A stretch of 64,000 nt of DNA from Cavia porcellus (Eukaryota; Chordata; Mammalia; Rodentia; Caviidae). A program made the translations under genes and the position numbers. A model generated the notes under the pieces. That model worked only from the letters and a program-made list of their open reading frames with translations. It ran no database searches and had not been told where the DNA came from. Where the stretch lies: assembly GCF_034190915.1 (NCBI RefSeq), contig NW_026947506.1:35009748-35073747 (forward strand), written 5' to 3'. Shown piece by piece: positions 1-10,739 of the stretch. The stretch's first letter is position 1, and the number at the start of each line of letters is the position of its first letter.

Positions 1-394
1 CTGGACCTAGCTTTGGTACTTCATATGTTTCTAGGAATCTATTTCTTCTTTGTTATCAAACCTATGAGAGGAGAGGTTTTCAAAATAGGCGTTGACGATC
101 TTCTGTATTTCTACAGAGTCTGTAGTGATTTCACCTTTTTCATTCCTTATTGCATGAATTTGAGCTTTTTTCCCCCTTTTTAAAATAAAGTTGACTAGGG
201 GCTTATCAATTTTATTTAGTCTTTCAAAGAACCAACACTTAGATTCATTGATTCTTTGGATTGTTTTCTTAATCTTTATTGCATTAATTTCTTCTCTGAT
301 TTTTATAATTTTCTCCCTTCTTTTGGCTTTGGGCTTGACTTGCTCTTCTTTTTTCTAGACGTTTGAGGTGTAGCATCAGGTTATTTATTTGTAT

Positions 395-934
395 TCATTC
401 TGTTTTCTTGATGTGGGAACTCAGTGCAATAACTTTTCCTCTGAGGACAGCTTTCATTGCATCCCACAGATTATGGTAAGCTGTATTTGTATTTTCGTTT
501 GCTTGTAGGTATTGTTTAATTTCTTCTTTAATTTCCCCTGTGACCCACTGATTACTCAAGAGTATGTTATTCAGTTTCCATGTATTTATGGAATTTTTGC
601 AGTATCTTTTATCATTAATTTCTAATTTCATGGTGCTATGATCCAATAACATGCATGGGATAATTTCAACTCTTTTGCATTTTTTAAAATATGTTCTACG
701 GGCTAATATATGGTCTATTTTAGAGACTGCCTCATGTAATGCTGAGAGGAATGTATATTCCTTTGCTGTTGGATGGAACACTCTGTATATGTCTATCAAT
801 TCCATTTGTTCACAGGTGTGATTCAGTTCTGTTATTTCTTTGCTGATTTTTTGTCTGGTTGATCTGTCTCTTGGTGTCAATGGTGTGTTAAGGTCTCCAG
901 TTAGAATTGTGTTACTGCTAATTTGGTTTTTCAT
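395..934 (-). pseudogene. L1 ORF2 endonuclease-domain fragment
   Basis: The reading frame of 179 residues contains hallmarks of the L1 ORF2 apurinic/apyrimidinic-like endonuclease: a GDLN-T motif near its start and SKIDHIL about 70 residues later, followed by the linker region. This domain nicks target DNA in target-primed reverse transcription. The frame is broken on both sides, so it is a decayed piece rather than a working protein. It belongs to the antisense L1 covering the window start. Confidence 0.85.
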
Positions 935-1379
935 TTCTGTTAATACTTGCTTTATATAACCGGCTGCTCTGGAATTTGGTGCATATATATTTAAGATTGT
1001 TATCTCTTCCTCTTGAAGTTTTCCCCTAGCCAGTATGCTATGACCGACCTTCTTTATCTCTTTTGATCATTATTGATTTGAAGTTCACATTGTCTGCAAA
1101 CAGAATAGGTACCCCTGCTTTTTTGTTTGTTTGTTTTGGTTCCTGTTGCATGAAGTATTGTTTTCCACCCTTTAACTTTCAGTCTGTGAGTATCCTTTTG
1201 GGTTACATGGGTTTCTTGTAGACAGCATATGGTTGGATGTTATTTCTTGGTCCATTCTGCCAGTCTGTTTCTTTTAATTGGTGCATCGAGACCATTTACA
1301 TTAATGGTTATAACTGTTATATGTTGGTTTATTTTTGACGTTATCTTTCTGCTGTTGAATCTTTATCTTTCCATTCTGT

Positions 1380-2400
1380 TTAATTGTCTGCTTTGCTTAG
1401 TGGTTTTTTCCTAAGCGTATCTAAACTGTCTTTCAGTATTCTTTGCAGGGTTGACTTGATGATCATGAAGTTGTTCAGCTGTTCTTTGTCATGGAAGTAT
1501 CTTATTTCTCCATCAATTTTGAAAGACAGTTTTTCAGGGTACATCAGTCTAGGTTGGAAATCATTTTGCTTTAGGATTTGAAATACTTTACTCCATGCTC
1601 TTCTTGACTTTATTGTTTGTGCTGAGAAGTCTGCTGTGATTCTCATAGGTTTTCCTTTACAGGTGATCTGTCTTTTCTCTCTGACAGCTTTCAATATTCT
1701 ATTCTTATGTTGGATTTCTGGGATGGTGATTATTATATGCCTGGGTGTAGTTTTATTTTGGTTATGGCTATTTGGAGTTCTATATGCTTCACTGATCCTA
1801 ATGGCAGTTTCCATTCTCATGTTTGGGAAATTTTCAGCTATTATCTCTAAATATCCTCGTGACGTCCTTTATGTTGTTCCCTTCTTTTTCATTTATCCCT
1901 GTCAATCATATGTTGTTTTTCTTTGCATCATCTTGTAGCTGTTGAATGTTATTTTCCTTGTTATTTTTAAAAGATCTTACCTTTCCTGTTCACTAGCTGC
2001 AATCTTGTCTTTTAGGTCTGAAATTCTATCTTCACTTTTGCTGAGGCTCTTTTGACAACTTTCAATGGAATTTTTGATTTCCTGTATATCTTTTTGCATC
2101 TGCTTTATGTATTCTGTTTGTTTCTTATATTGTTCATCCAGGGATTCTACCTTTTTGTTTAGTTCCTCTAATTTTTTAACTGTGTCTTCTTTGATATGTT
2201 CAGTGTCTCTTTCATTTCTTTTATCATTTCTTCTTTTACCTGGAAGATTATTTCTAGTTTGAATTCCTTTAAAGCTTCCCAGAGTTGCATCTTTATTTCA
2301 GTTGCTATCATTCCCGGTATTTCAGGTGTATGGCATATATTTCCTTCTATGTACATAGCTCCTAATGTTTCTTGGGATGGGCTGGAGGTTTGAGTTTTGT
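1380..2400 (-). pseudogene. L1 ORF1 remnant
   Basis: The 146-residue frame at 1380-1820 resembles the C-terminal RNA-binding half of L1 ORF1p (motifs REKRQITCKGKPMRI and ADFSAQT, then the RAWSKVFQIL segment). The N-terminal, Lys/Glu-rich coiled-coil part continues in another frame at about 2168-2356, so at least one frameshift separates the two halves. ORF1p normally trimerises and coats L1 RNA; this copy cannot encode a full one. Confidence 0.8.
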
Positions 2401-3595
2401 CATTTTCCTATATTTCTGTGCTTCAAATGTTGTTCCAAGTCTTCCTCTGGATGTGTTGGAAATCATCTCCTGTGCCCTAGGCTCCTGGGACTGAATGGAG
2501 GTTGCTGAGCCTGGTCCACTTAGGCCCTCAGGCCTTCCCATGCCACCTTCAGTGTTCCAGGTAGCTGGGCAGACACCTAACCACTGTGGATGATGGGTTA
2601 AAGCTCTCCCCCGGGTGAAGACCAATGCCCTGGAACTCACTTCACCTGTTCTCAAATCCTGTAATTGAAGAAGGTCACTGGGCATAATATAGTTGGTCCA
2701 CAAAACCTTCCAAGGCTAGTCTAGTGTGCCTGGACTCTGGGAACGTCCTTGCGCTCTGGAAGAGATGATCTTAAAGTCTCCTGGAACTCAGGGTGGTGCG
2801 CAGATTTACCCCAGCTGTGCCAGCTGAGTTTCCCAGTTTGGGAGGTCACTGGGTGTGTCCTGGGCAGGCCTGAAACCTGCCAAGTGCAGCCTAGTGTGAC
2901 TGGGTTCTGGGTGGGTCCTTGAGCTCCATAAGAGATGATCTTAAAGTCTCCCCAGGGCTTGGGATGGCTCATGGACTCCTGTATCCACATTTCTATAGAT
3001 TGCTCTGCTGTGTGAATGCACAGCCATATATTTCCCCATGAGACAGGGAAGGTCCAGGGTGCATCCAGTTACAGAGGGAACAGTGATGAGTCAATGCTCC
3101 GGTAATTCTTCACCCTAGTGACTTAAAGAGACCACCTCCATATTGAAAAAAGGAATGGTAGTGGCAGTGTAGCTCCCCACAAAGGCCTCAGGCTCAATAT
3201 GTAGTATGGGGAAAAGATTCCTGGTCTTCACACCAATGTCGAGTTCCCTCTCACACCGTACTAAGGTTGGTCTGTGAAACACAGAGCCTGAGAGTCTGTG
3301 ATTTCTGGGATTTGTTCAGAAGACTCTCTAGCTTCATTCTCATTCTCTGCATCCCTCTGCTCTGGGGATCAGAAACCGGGCCCCCATGGCAAGGTCTCCA
3401 TGGGGAGGAACTGGGGCCGGCCAAGTGTAAGGAAGTGAGCCTGTGGATCTTATCCCATGCAACCTGAATGTGGCTTGCAGCTCTCAGAAGCCTCAGTGAA
3501 GACCTGTGAGTCAAAATGCTGATTCTTGGACCTAAGAAGCTGGAGGATAATGTTTGTTTGAGAGTAACTTATTACACAGCTAAAATACATGTGCT

Positions 3596-3985
3596 AAATG
3601 AGATCTCAACCATCCAGTGAGAGTGAGGAATGGGGCAGCCGATGGGGACTGAGAAATCTATTAGTTTGCATGGCTGGCAAGCAGCCCTTGAATTGTCATC
3701 GGCATTAGGTGACTCACTTGTTAGGGTCTTGGCAACATCATGAGAGTCTCAGATACCAGTGGATTGCTCAGGCGAGCACATCTATTTTTGCTTTCCTCTT
3801 TACACCTATACAGGTGAGTAACTCAAACCAAACCTGGCTCTTGATATTTCTTAGATCAAATGACCTATTTTCGGTGAGGATTTCTAGTAGTTACTGCCAA
3901 TAAGAGTAGATGGCCTCCATTTCAACCTCTGGACTTAGTCTTTGGGCTTTGAGGCTTGAGTCTTAGTACAGTAGACCAAAGCCAA
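3596..3985 (+). repeat. Promoter/first-exon-like module, copy 1 (degraded)
   Basis: About 390 bp similar along its length to 10345-10735, starting with GAGATCTCAACCATC. The octamer is degraded to AGTTTGCAT, CCAAT is changed to CCGAT, and the CRE seen in the other copy is lost. The equivalent of the other copy's splice donor reads CAG|GCGAGC (GC instead of GT), but a second donor-like ACAG|GTGAGT lies at about 3811. It sits between the 5' ends of two head-to-head L1 elements. I do not recognise it as a named repeat. Confidence 0.6.
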
Positions 3986-4064
3986 TATTACTAAGGATTT
4001 TTTAAAAAGATTGTGATAGGTACTGAGGATTGGTACTGGGTGTTCTATTTCTTGTTCTTTTCAT

Positions 4065-4185
4065 TTTATATTTTGAGATGGGGTTTAAGTTTCCTAGGCT
4101 GGGTTCCCACTTGGGATACTCCTGTCTCAGCCTTCCCAGTAGCATGGAATACAGACATGTGCCACCAAACCCAGTTTAAAGTGTT
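4065..4185 (-). mobile_element. B1-like SINE
   Basis: Antisense 7SL-derived SINE: a T-rich start and GAGATGGGG are followed by CTCAGCCTTCCCAGTAGC and ACATGTGCCACCA. It is diverged and short. Confidence 0.65.
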
Positions 4186-4199
4186 TTATGAGGAGCTGC

Positions 4200-5545
4200 T
4201 GTGACTGATGAGAAAGAGATCCAAGAGGCTCCTTTCCCCATCATTGATTGGGAGCTGCTGTGACTGTCAAGAAGGGGTCTGAAATGAGCACCCAGTCCCT
4301 CCATTGATGGGACTCAGGGGCCAGAGACCAGTGAGAAACCTGGAGACACAGTAGAATCCCAGTTAGAGTGCACATGATGGACAGGTAGGGATGGGGTGCA
4401 GAAAAATCCACAGCAACAGTATCAATATGAGCCAGCAGGAAAGCACGGGAACTGATGGGCACTATGGCCAGTGCAAGCTGATAGACATACCAGCTGGCCT
4501 TTCCCTGAGTGCACGCAGGTTACCATCAGGAACCTCCCATGGGTCATCAGCTCAGGCCAGGAGAACCAGCCAGCCACGCCTTGGAGAAGCCATGTGTGTC
4601 TGGAGCAGACTGCACCATGCCCAGCACTTCCCCAGGAACCTAGGGAAAAACCCAGGTGCCTGATCCATCCCCCAACCCCATGGATGGGTAGCCAATGTGG
4701 GAAGTGCCTGAGACCCCATAACTGGCTCTTCCAGAGGAAACCAGGAAAATTTCAAGATGAAAGAGCAAAAGGAAAGCTCAGACCTCCAGCCCACAAGAAC
4801 AAGTCTAGGAGTCACAGATATGGAAGAAATCAGAAGTCACACACCTGAAATTTCTGGGGCGATGGCAACTGAAGTAAAGAAACTACTTTATGGGGCTGTA
4901 AAAGAAATCAGATGAGAAATAATATCTCAGGTAAGAGAAGAAAAGACAAACATAATAAAAGGGCTACTGAGCAAATCTAAAGAAGACATAGTTTTTAAAA
5001 AACAGGAGCACAGGAAAATGAGGGAAACCTTGAATGAGCAATATAGGGAAGAACTGGAATACATGAAACAGATTCAAATAGGTATCCAGGGAGTTAAAAC
5101 TCCATTGAAAGCTGACAAAACCACTTGAAAGAAACTGAAGATAGACTCTCAGACCTTGAAGACAAGATGGCAGCTAGCAATCAGGAAAGCAAAGTTCTCT
5201 TAAAAATAACAAGAACCAGGAAATAGCAGTTTAATGACTGCAAGACAATGCAAAGAAAAATAATTTAAGATTGATAGGTGTCAGCAAAAAAACAAGGGTA
5301 AACACAAATGGCATACAAAGACTATAGAAGTAATAACAGAGAACTTCTCAAGCATAGGAAAAAGACCTGACATTCAGATGAATAAGACGTATAGGACTCC
5401 AACTAGTCATACGCAAAATCTACACCCAGACATATAATAATCAAGATCCCAAAAATTCAGCTCAAGAACAGAATACTAAAACTGTTAGAGAAAAGAAACA
5501 GATCACCTATAAAGAAAAACCCATCAGAATCTTTTTTGAGGGATT
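4200..5545 (+). mobile_element. LINE-1 fragment: 5'UTR and ORF1
   Basis: The element reads left to right. A GC-richer 5'UTR-like stretch (4200-4830) is followed by sequence related to the ORF1 of the antisense L1 at 1-3540 (4830-5545). The same CACACCTGAAATTTC to GGAAACCTTGAATG landmarks and a final AGAAACAGATCACCTATAAAG occur there. It breaks off inside ORF1 at about 5545, so no ORF2 is present. Reading frames are interrupted. It lies head to head with the L1 to its left. Confidence 0.75.
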
Positions 5546-5559
5546 TCAATTTCAAACCT

Positions 5560-6110
5560 AAGTAAGGCGAGTTGCACACACATCCCCAACACCCTTCCTC
5601 CAGTCCTCGAGGCTCGGCCACCTGGAACTCACCCTGCTCTTTCACCGTTACTCGGGTGGCCCTCTCCAGGGAAGCGATGTTGGCAAGGCCAGCAAGGCCA
5701 CCAAAGCCCACCCCTCGCTGTCCTTTGCTTCACACTTCTGTGTCTGAAACCTCCCATCACCTGAGATACTGGCCTCACCCTCCCAGGAGCTTGCTCAATA
5801 ACTCCTCTGGGAACACCCACAGGCTTCCAACAGAAAGTGTCTGTGGGGCAGGTGGAAGTTGATCCCGGACATGGGTGTGGCTCAGGGTCAGTGGGCAGTG
5901 CCTCGGCAGTACCCTCTCACCTGAGGAGGAAAGGCAGATGCTCGGGCCCTCAGCGTTTAGGAGGTCCTGAGGTAGAAGTGCATGCGTTGGCAGGCGAGGG
6001 CGGTGGTGGGGTTTGGTGCCGGAGTTGCCCAGAAGATGATGCCCCACATCATCCCCCTATCTCTCTGGGATGCCCTATAGAAAGGATAAAGTTCTTTGAT
6101 CCTTAAGCCC
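5560..6110. other. Unassigned GC-rich segment
   Basis: About 550 bp clearly richer in G+C than its surroundings, starting just after the truncated L1. On the - strand there is an open stretch (about 5575-5711) that ends in a GGTGAG donor-like site, and further open stretches overlap on both strands. I could not match it to a gene. It may be a captured exon, a degraded gene copy or unique sequence. Confidence 0.3.
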
Positions 6111-7150
6111 CATTTCTCTTTCCTCTCATCAGAAGTAGCAGCTAGTGTCCTGCCTTAAAATTCATGAACACATATACTAGATATGTGCATATATAAATAT
6201 ATGTATATATGCAAGTATCAGACAGTACATAAGATAGCACACGAGACAATAAAAATACAAATGCCAAGTATATAGTTTATTAGAGAACATATATATACAT
6301 AAATACGTACTTGTACATTATAGTAAGATACTCATTTAATGACTGAATTTTTTTCCAGTAAATTGATCACTAGATGAGAAATCATAGAGTATGTATGTTA
6401 CAATATTCAGAGCAAAGAAATGGTCAAAGGAAATTCCAACCTTATGACTTTACTTTTATTTGCATAACTCCTACTCAGTAGTGTATTGAATAACAGCATA
6501 GAACTAACATACTGTACAGTACAATCAGCAAAAATTACAGTACTGAGTTAATAAGGTACACTGTACCAAAAAAGACATGGAGGCTCTATAAAAAAAGATA
6601 TATAGAGAGAGATAAAAAGAACTTTGTATTATTCAGTACCTCTCTATATCCAGTAGCTCCATCAGGAGGAAAGAAACCATATATTCTGTTCAGGAATCCT
6701 AGAAAAAATCTACTAAAATATGGTACTCTTGTGAATTTTAAAAAATGTTTGCCTTCCTCGTGTTGTTGCTGAGCATAAATAATGAGTTGACATATGTAAT
6801 TAATATAAATTATACAGGAGAGATGCAAGATAGATAATACCAATATTACAGATATGTATATTTTCTTTTGTTAACTTTGATGTATTTATTTAGTTATTAT
6901 ACTATAAACAACTGCTTCTAGGACAGTTTATTCAACCAGGAACACCAATTGCCAAACTTGAGGTCAAAGAAAGCCTCATGGTGAAACTCCCCTTCCATGA
7001 TCCACCCAAATACCTTAAACTTGAAATTTTTTTCAAAGGATGCCTGATTTTTCCCCAGTGACTGAAGATAGACTACAAGCCACAGGGTTCACCTCTCTTT
7101 TTGCTTTTATATCTGTTTTTGTGCATGCTCTTGCCTCTGCCTAGATAATC
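6111..7150. other. AT-rich stretch without recognisable gene
   Basis: AT-rich sequence with alternating TA/TG runs near 6170-6310 and many stops in all frames. No SINE or L1 landmarks were recognised. It is possibly an old unrecognised repeat. Confidence 0.5.
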
Positions 7151-7209
7151 TCTCCATCCACAGCTTCCTGAGGAACACGTGCTTTGACATCAATCATGAG
7201 ATTCCGAAC

Positions 7210-7450
7210 TGTGTACTTTACCTGTAACCTGCAAAATGGAAACACCATTGATAGTCCTGTTATAAATAGTACATGGCATGTCCAAACATTCAAGAGAGAT
7301 GCCTGGGACAGCGTCATCCCTCAATGTTAGCTGGCATAAATTCCTTTCCTAGTGACAACCCCTCTTCATCTTTGCGCTTAGGAAGTTGATACCTGCTGCC
7401 ACCACTGACCATCATTCTTAAGATCAGAGGGGAGTGGCAGGGGAGAAGGA
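7210..7450 (+). repeat. Diverged outlying copy of the macrosatellite core
   Basis: The order of landmarks matches the array: AGTACATGGC, then GAGATGCCTGGGA, then CTGGCATAAATTCC, then an acceptor-like CGCTTAG at 7381 followed by a core beginning GAAGTTGATACCTGC and CCACTGACC. After about 60 bases the similarity fades and the GTGAG donor is missing. It lies about 4 kb left of the main array, with L1 and SINE insertions between. Confidence 0.65.
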
Positions 7451-7478
7451 AAGGAGGGGAGTTAGAAACTGCATCTGA

Positions 7479-7632
7479 GTTGGGCGTGGTAGTACACTCC
7501 TGTAATTCCAGCATTCAGGAGGCTGAAGCAGGAGGATTTTTGGAAGTTCTAGAGCAATCTGGTCTACAAAGTCAGCTCAAGGCCAGCCTGAAATGCATAC
7601 TGAGACTCTTTCTCAACAAGATAAAAAAAAAT
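7479..7632 (+). mobile_element. B1-like SINE
   Basis: Sense 7SL-type SINE: GGGCGTGGTAGTACACTCC, CAGGAGGCTGAAGCAGGAGG, GGCCAGCCTGAAATGCATAC and an A-rich tail. Confidence 0.8.
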
Positions 7633-7684
7633 GCATCTGAAGAAATTTGTCAGAAATGTACCTTCTCTACAGAAAAGTTAAAGG

Positions 7685-7795
7685 GGTTGGTAGTCTGTAC
7701 CTATAATCCAAGCTCTCTGGGAGGCTGAGACAAGAGGATCACAAGTTTGAGCTGGGTGCTTAGTGAGACTTCATTTTAAAACTATAAAGAGAAAA
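7685..7795 (+). mobile_element. B1-like SINE fragment
   Basis: Sense 7SL-type remnant with CTGGGAGGCTGAGACAAGAGG, written here only in part (GGGAGGCTGAGACAAGAGG), and a GTGAGACTTC box before an A-rich tail. Confidence 0.65.
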
Positions 7796-7879
7796 ATAAC
7801 TTGAAGCTTTGCTCAGTGAGAAGGCCCTGCATGGGATCCATACGTAGTCTATGGTTTGTGATGCTGGAAGGCAACTTCC

Positions 7880-8075
7880 TTGGATTCTGCTGACTCCTCT
7901 ACCCCTGCACTGTCACATTATTTCTCCTCCCACTTCCCCCAGGGGTGTCACTAATTGCTTACCTGCTTTCATAAGCAGCCATGAAGGCTCACTAAGATCA
8001 GGTGCTGTTTGACACAAACACCTCTGTTGCCTCCCCGATGTGCAGAGCCAAAGCTAGGTGACTGTAAGTAGAAGG
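7880..8075 (+). repeat. Diverged macrosatellite flank remnant
   Basis: Matches the part of the array unit that reads CTTACCTGCTTTC-ATAAGCAGC, then GCTCACTAAG, then CTGTTTGACAC and CTCCCCGATG. In the array the same block lies about 1 kb after each core. It is the continuation of the outlying copy at 7210-7450, split by SINEs. Confidence 0.6.
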
Positions 8076-8079
8076 ATTC

Positions 8080-8600
8080 CAAGAGAACAGACGTACGGAT
8101 AACTAAGAGTTGGATGTATTAATGAATAGGTTTATTTCCCAAGTAAACATTCAACACAGTGTCCAAAAAGTCCTTTTAAGAATAGCTGCATTTTATTTAT
8201 AAGCTCATTTTAACCTTTATTCAATAAGCACTTTATTACGTTTCAGCAAAAATCTCTTTGGGAGCAATTAAATTGTACTTAAATCTTTACAAATGAAGAC
8301 TCCTCCAATAGGATAAAACCCAAGGCACTGTAAAGTGAATGATGGAGGACTGGGCTAAATACAGGCCTTCGTATTTATTTATGCATTTATGTATTATTTG
8401 TTGCTGCTGCTCTGACACAAATGCCTTGCTAAGTCACACAGGCTGTTATATGTTGTCTGACACAGAAGTCTGCTTCAGTTTGATTTCATATTTGTACTTT
8501 TGCAATACCAGCTACAAACAGATGGCATCCTGCATGCTGGGCAGTGTTCTGTCACTGAACTATGAACCCAGAACAGAGTAGCTACCTTTCTTTCTTTTCT
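8080..8600. other. Stretch with no recognised feature
   Basis: AT-rich sequence with no SINE or L1 landmarks and no convincing coding frame. Confidence 0.45.
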
Positions 8601-8603
8601 TTT

Positions 8604-8752
8604 TTTGTCTTTTTGAGACAGGGTCTCACTATGCGTTTTAGGCTGGCCTTGGCCTCACTGTGTAGCCCAGCTGGTCTTAAGCTTACATCGATCTACCTGC
8701 CTCAGACTCCTGAGTGCTGGGATTACAGGAGTGTGCCACCATGCCTGGATCC
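8604..8752 (-). mobile_element. B1-like SINE
   Basis: Antisense: GAGACAGGGTCTCACTATG, GGCTGGCCTTGGCCTCACTG, GTGCTGGGATTACAGGAGTG and TGCCACCATGCC. It carries the internal duplication of the TAGGCTGGCC/TAGCCCAGCTGG box seen in other copies of this window. Confidence 0.85.
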
Positions 8753-8964
8753 AAAGTATCTTTCTTGAGAACACTTGGACAAGAGTTTCGGGCATCTACT
8801 TTTTTCACCTGTTAATAGTTCATTTTGTTTCAGAAAAACTCTGGACTGAAAAGAAAACCCTGCACACCAAGGCATTTGGAAGACAACTTGTTTATTAATG
8901 CTGGTGATCTGAGTCCAAATCACCATCCTAGTCTCAGCTTAGAATTCAGTTTAAACACGTTTAG

Positions 8965-9160
8965 CAGTTCACCTTTCCTGTGAGTCAGAAGAAGCCATGC
9001 TGAGTCTGGGAGGAGTATAACAAGAAGCAAGTTCACCCTTCTCATTATCCATGCAAACCATCCAGGGTCCAGAAGAGAGACAAGCCAGTTTACCCTTCCA
9101 TGAGCCACGTAAACCATACAGTGCCCAGGATGAGAGACAAGCCTATTCGCCTTTCTCAGG
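8965..9160 (+). repeat. Short tandem repeat, about 58-66 bp period, 3 units
   Basis: Successive units begin AGTTCACCTTTCCTG, AGTTCACCCTTCTC and AGTTTACCCTTCC. The last two end in GAGAGACAAGCC. A fourth, degenerate start (ATTCGCCTTTCTC) follows. No coding function is inferred. Confidence 0.65.
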
Positions 9161-9239
9161 GAGGCAGAGTCAGCAGCATCATGTGCAGCAGAGCTTGGGC
9201 AATGTTAGGGATACACAGTCTCGGGATAGACTAAGTAAA

Positions 9240-9300
9240 AAGGTCTGGGGAGGCAGCCAGGGTGAAGGCCCTGGTTTCAATCCCCAGTGCCACATAAAGC
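9240..9300 (+). mobile_element. ID SINE fragment
   Basis: The 3' half of a tRNA-Ala-derived ID element: GAAGGCCCTGGTTTCAATCC then CCAGTGCCACATAAA. Confidence 0.6.
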
Positions 9301-9629
9301 AAACAGCGAGCAGCCACTGGCGTTTTCTAGTTTGACTTCCCTAAACTCACATTGTGTAAGGCTGGATTTTGTGAACATTAGCACCGAGAATGTGACCTCC
9401 AAGATTTGTTCAAAAGATACTGCAGCTTCCATTTTTACCTGCTTCCCACCTAACCTCTGCTGGCCTTCACAGGGAGCAGCTGGGCTGCCTATAACAAGGA
9501 AGTGAGCCTGCAGCTCTACATCCCCAGTGGAACCAGAAGTGACTTGGAGCCCTGAACAACCTCAAGAAAGACTGCGCCAGAACCACCAAATCACAGAGCT
9601 AATTCTGCACCTCAGCTAACAGGAGTATT
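9301..9629. other. Stretch with no recognised feature
   Basis: Unique-looking sequence between an ID SINE and an L1 3' end. Nothing could be assigned. Confidence 0.4.
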
Positions 9630-10312
9630 ACTGCGCCATAAGGAAGGATAAACTTGAGACCTTTATAGGTAAACGGATGCAACTTGACACCATACTCATA
9701 AGGGAAATAAATCAGGCCCATGTGTGCAAACATCGGATTGTCTCACTAGTGTGAGAAGCTGAACAAGTAAGTAGGTCCAAAAGGTACAACAGTTATGGTG
9801 AGCTGGGAAGAAACTGTGAAAGAGAAAAGAGAAACTGATGGGGGAAAGGGGAAAGGAAGAAAGAGAAAATGAAATACCTTATTCATAGATTTATATACTA
9901 ATTATATATAATAGTTAAGATAGTTAAACAGCTAGTTTCTCTTAGTTCACTGAAAAGAAAGATCTGTGCTAACGTTGTCTGGGCATTACTTCAGCCTATG
10001 TCATATTCTGAATAACTTCTATGAAGATATAGACGTGTGATGTATTAATTATCATTACTCTTATTAGCCTGAATTGAAATTGTTTTATTTCTATTTTTCT
10101 TCTTCTCTTTAAAATAAAATAAATAATACCAACACGAGTGAAAAATTAGCTAAGGGAATTGGAGGAAGATGGTGGAGTTAGGGGGTAAAAAAAGGCAAAA
10201 CAATCTGTGGTATGTACAGGTAACCACTCCCCAAGCTGTTTGTAAACTCCATGAACTACAAACAAACACTAATAAAATAAAATACTAAAAATTTACAAAA
10301 AGAAACAAGGAA
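9630..10312 (+). mobile_element. LINE-1 3' end
   Basis: 5'-truncated L1. It starts at the ORF2 C-terminal landmark GCCATAAGGAAGGATAAAC and runs through AAATAAATCAGGCC, the 3'UTR (a GAAGATATAGACG-type unit at about 10022) and an A-rich tail at 10255-10312. It aligns by eye with the L1 3' end at 46014-46490. Confidence 0.85.
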
Positions 10313-10388
10313 ATATTTGTTAGGGGAGCCTCAATAATACACGTTAAAGTAGATCTCAACCATCTAGTGAGGGTGAGGAGCGGCCTAG

Positions 10389-10448
10389 CCAATAGGAAGT
10401 GAGAAATCTGCTCATTTGCATGGCTGCCAAGCAATAATTGTGACGTCA
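10389..10448 (+). promoter_or_regulatory. Candidate promoter: CCAAT box, octamer, CRE
   Basis: Within 60 bp there are CCAAT (10389-10393), the octamer ATTTGCAT (10414-10421) and the full palindromic CRE TGACGTCA (10441-10448). These are known binding sites for NF-Y, POU factors and CREB/CREM/ATF respectively. No TATA box is evident. A strong donor (TTCAG|GTGAGC) lies 67 bp beyond the CRE, as expected for a short first exon. The promoter role is inferred from motif spacing only. Confidence 0.45.
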
Positions 10449-10474
10449 CTATCATGAGCTCACTTACTTGGTTG

Positions 10475-10515
10475 GAACTTGGCAACACTCTTCAGATGCC
10501 AAGGGAGTTGTTCAG
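10475..10515 (+). other. Putative noncoding first exon
   Basis: The donor TTCAG|GTGAGCAC is at 10515/10516; the start is a guess about 30 bp after the CRE. No ATG-led frame of note is present. If real, it could splice to the exon-like cores of the macrosatellite, or serve as an alternative 5' exon of the downstream USP42-like gene, whose own exon 1 was not found. Confidence 0.3.
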
Positions 10516-10739
10516 GTGAGCACATCTCTTTCTGCCTTCTCCTTTATGTAGGCATATATGGCAGTATAGGTGACTAAATCAAACCAAACCTGGCTCTTGA
10601 CATTTCTTAGTCAACTGAGATACTTTTAATGGCGATTTCCAGGGCCTACTGCGAATAGGAATAGGTGGCTCCCATGTAAATGTTTGGACTTATCCTTTGG
10701 GTTTTGAGGCCTCAACACCCTGCAGTCTGAAAAATATAT

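Larger units (their letters stand above)
1..3540 (-). mobile_element. LINE-1 retrotransposon, 5' two-thirds, antisense
   Basis: An L1 element read right to left. ORF2 endonuclease sequence lies at the left, ORF1 at about 1380-2400, and a GC-richer 5'UTR-like stretch reaches about 3540. The 3' part (reverse transcriptase and tail) would lie beyond the window start. Both reading frames are interrupted, so this copy looks inactive. The right boundary is estimated from the end of the GC-rich region and the start of the unrelated module at 3596. Confidence 0.8.
10345..10735 (+). repeat. Promoter/first-exon-like module, copy 2 (well preserved)
   Basis: Second copy of the module at 3596-3985. Shared landmarks in the same order are GATCTCAACCATC, GCATGGCTG, GAGCACATCT, AACCAAACCTGGCTCTTGA and CTTTGGG-TTTTGAGGC. 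It directly follows an L1 A-tail and precedes the macrosatellite by about 0.7 kb. Unlike copy 1 it keeps intact CCAAT, octamer and CRE motifs and a GT donor. Confidence 0.65.
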
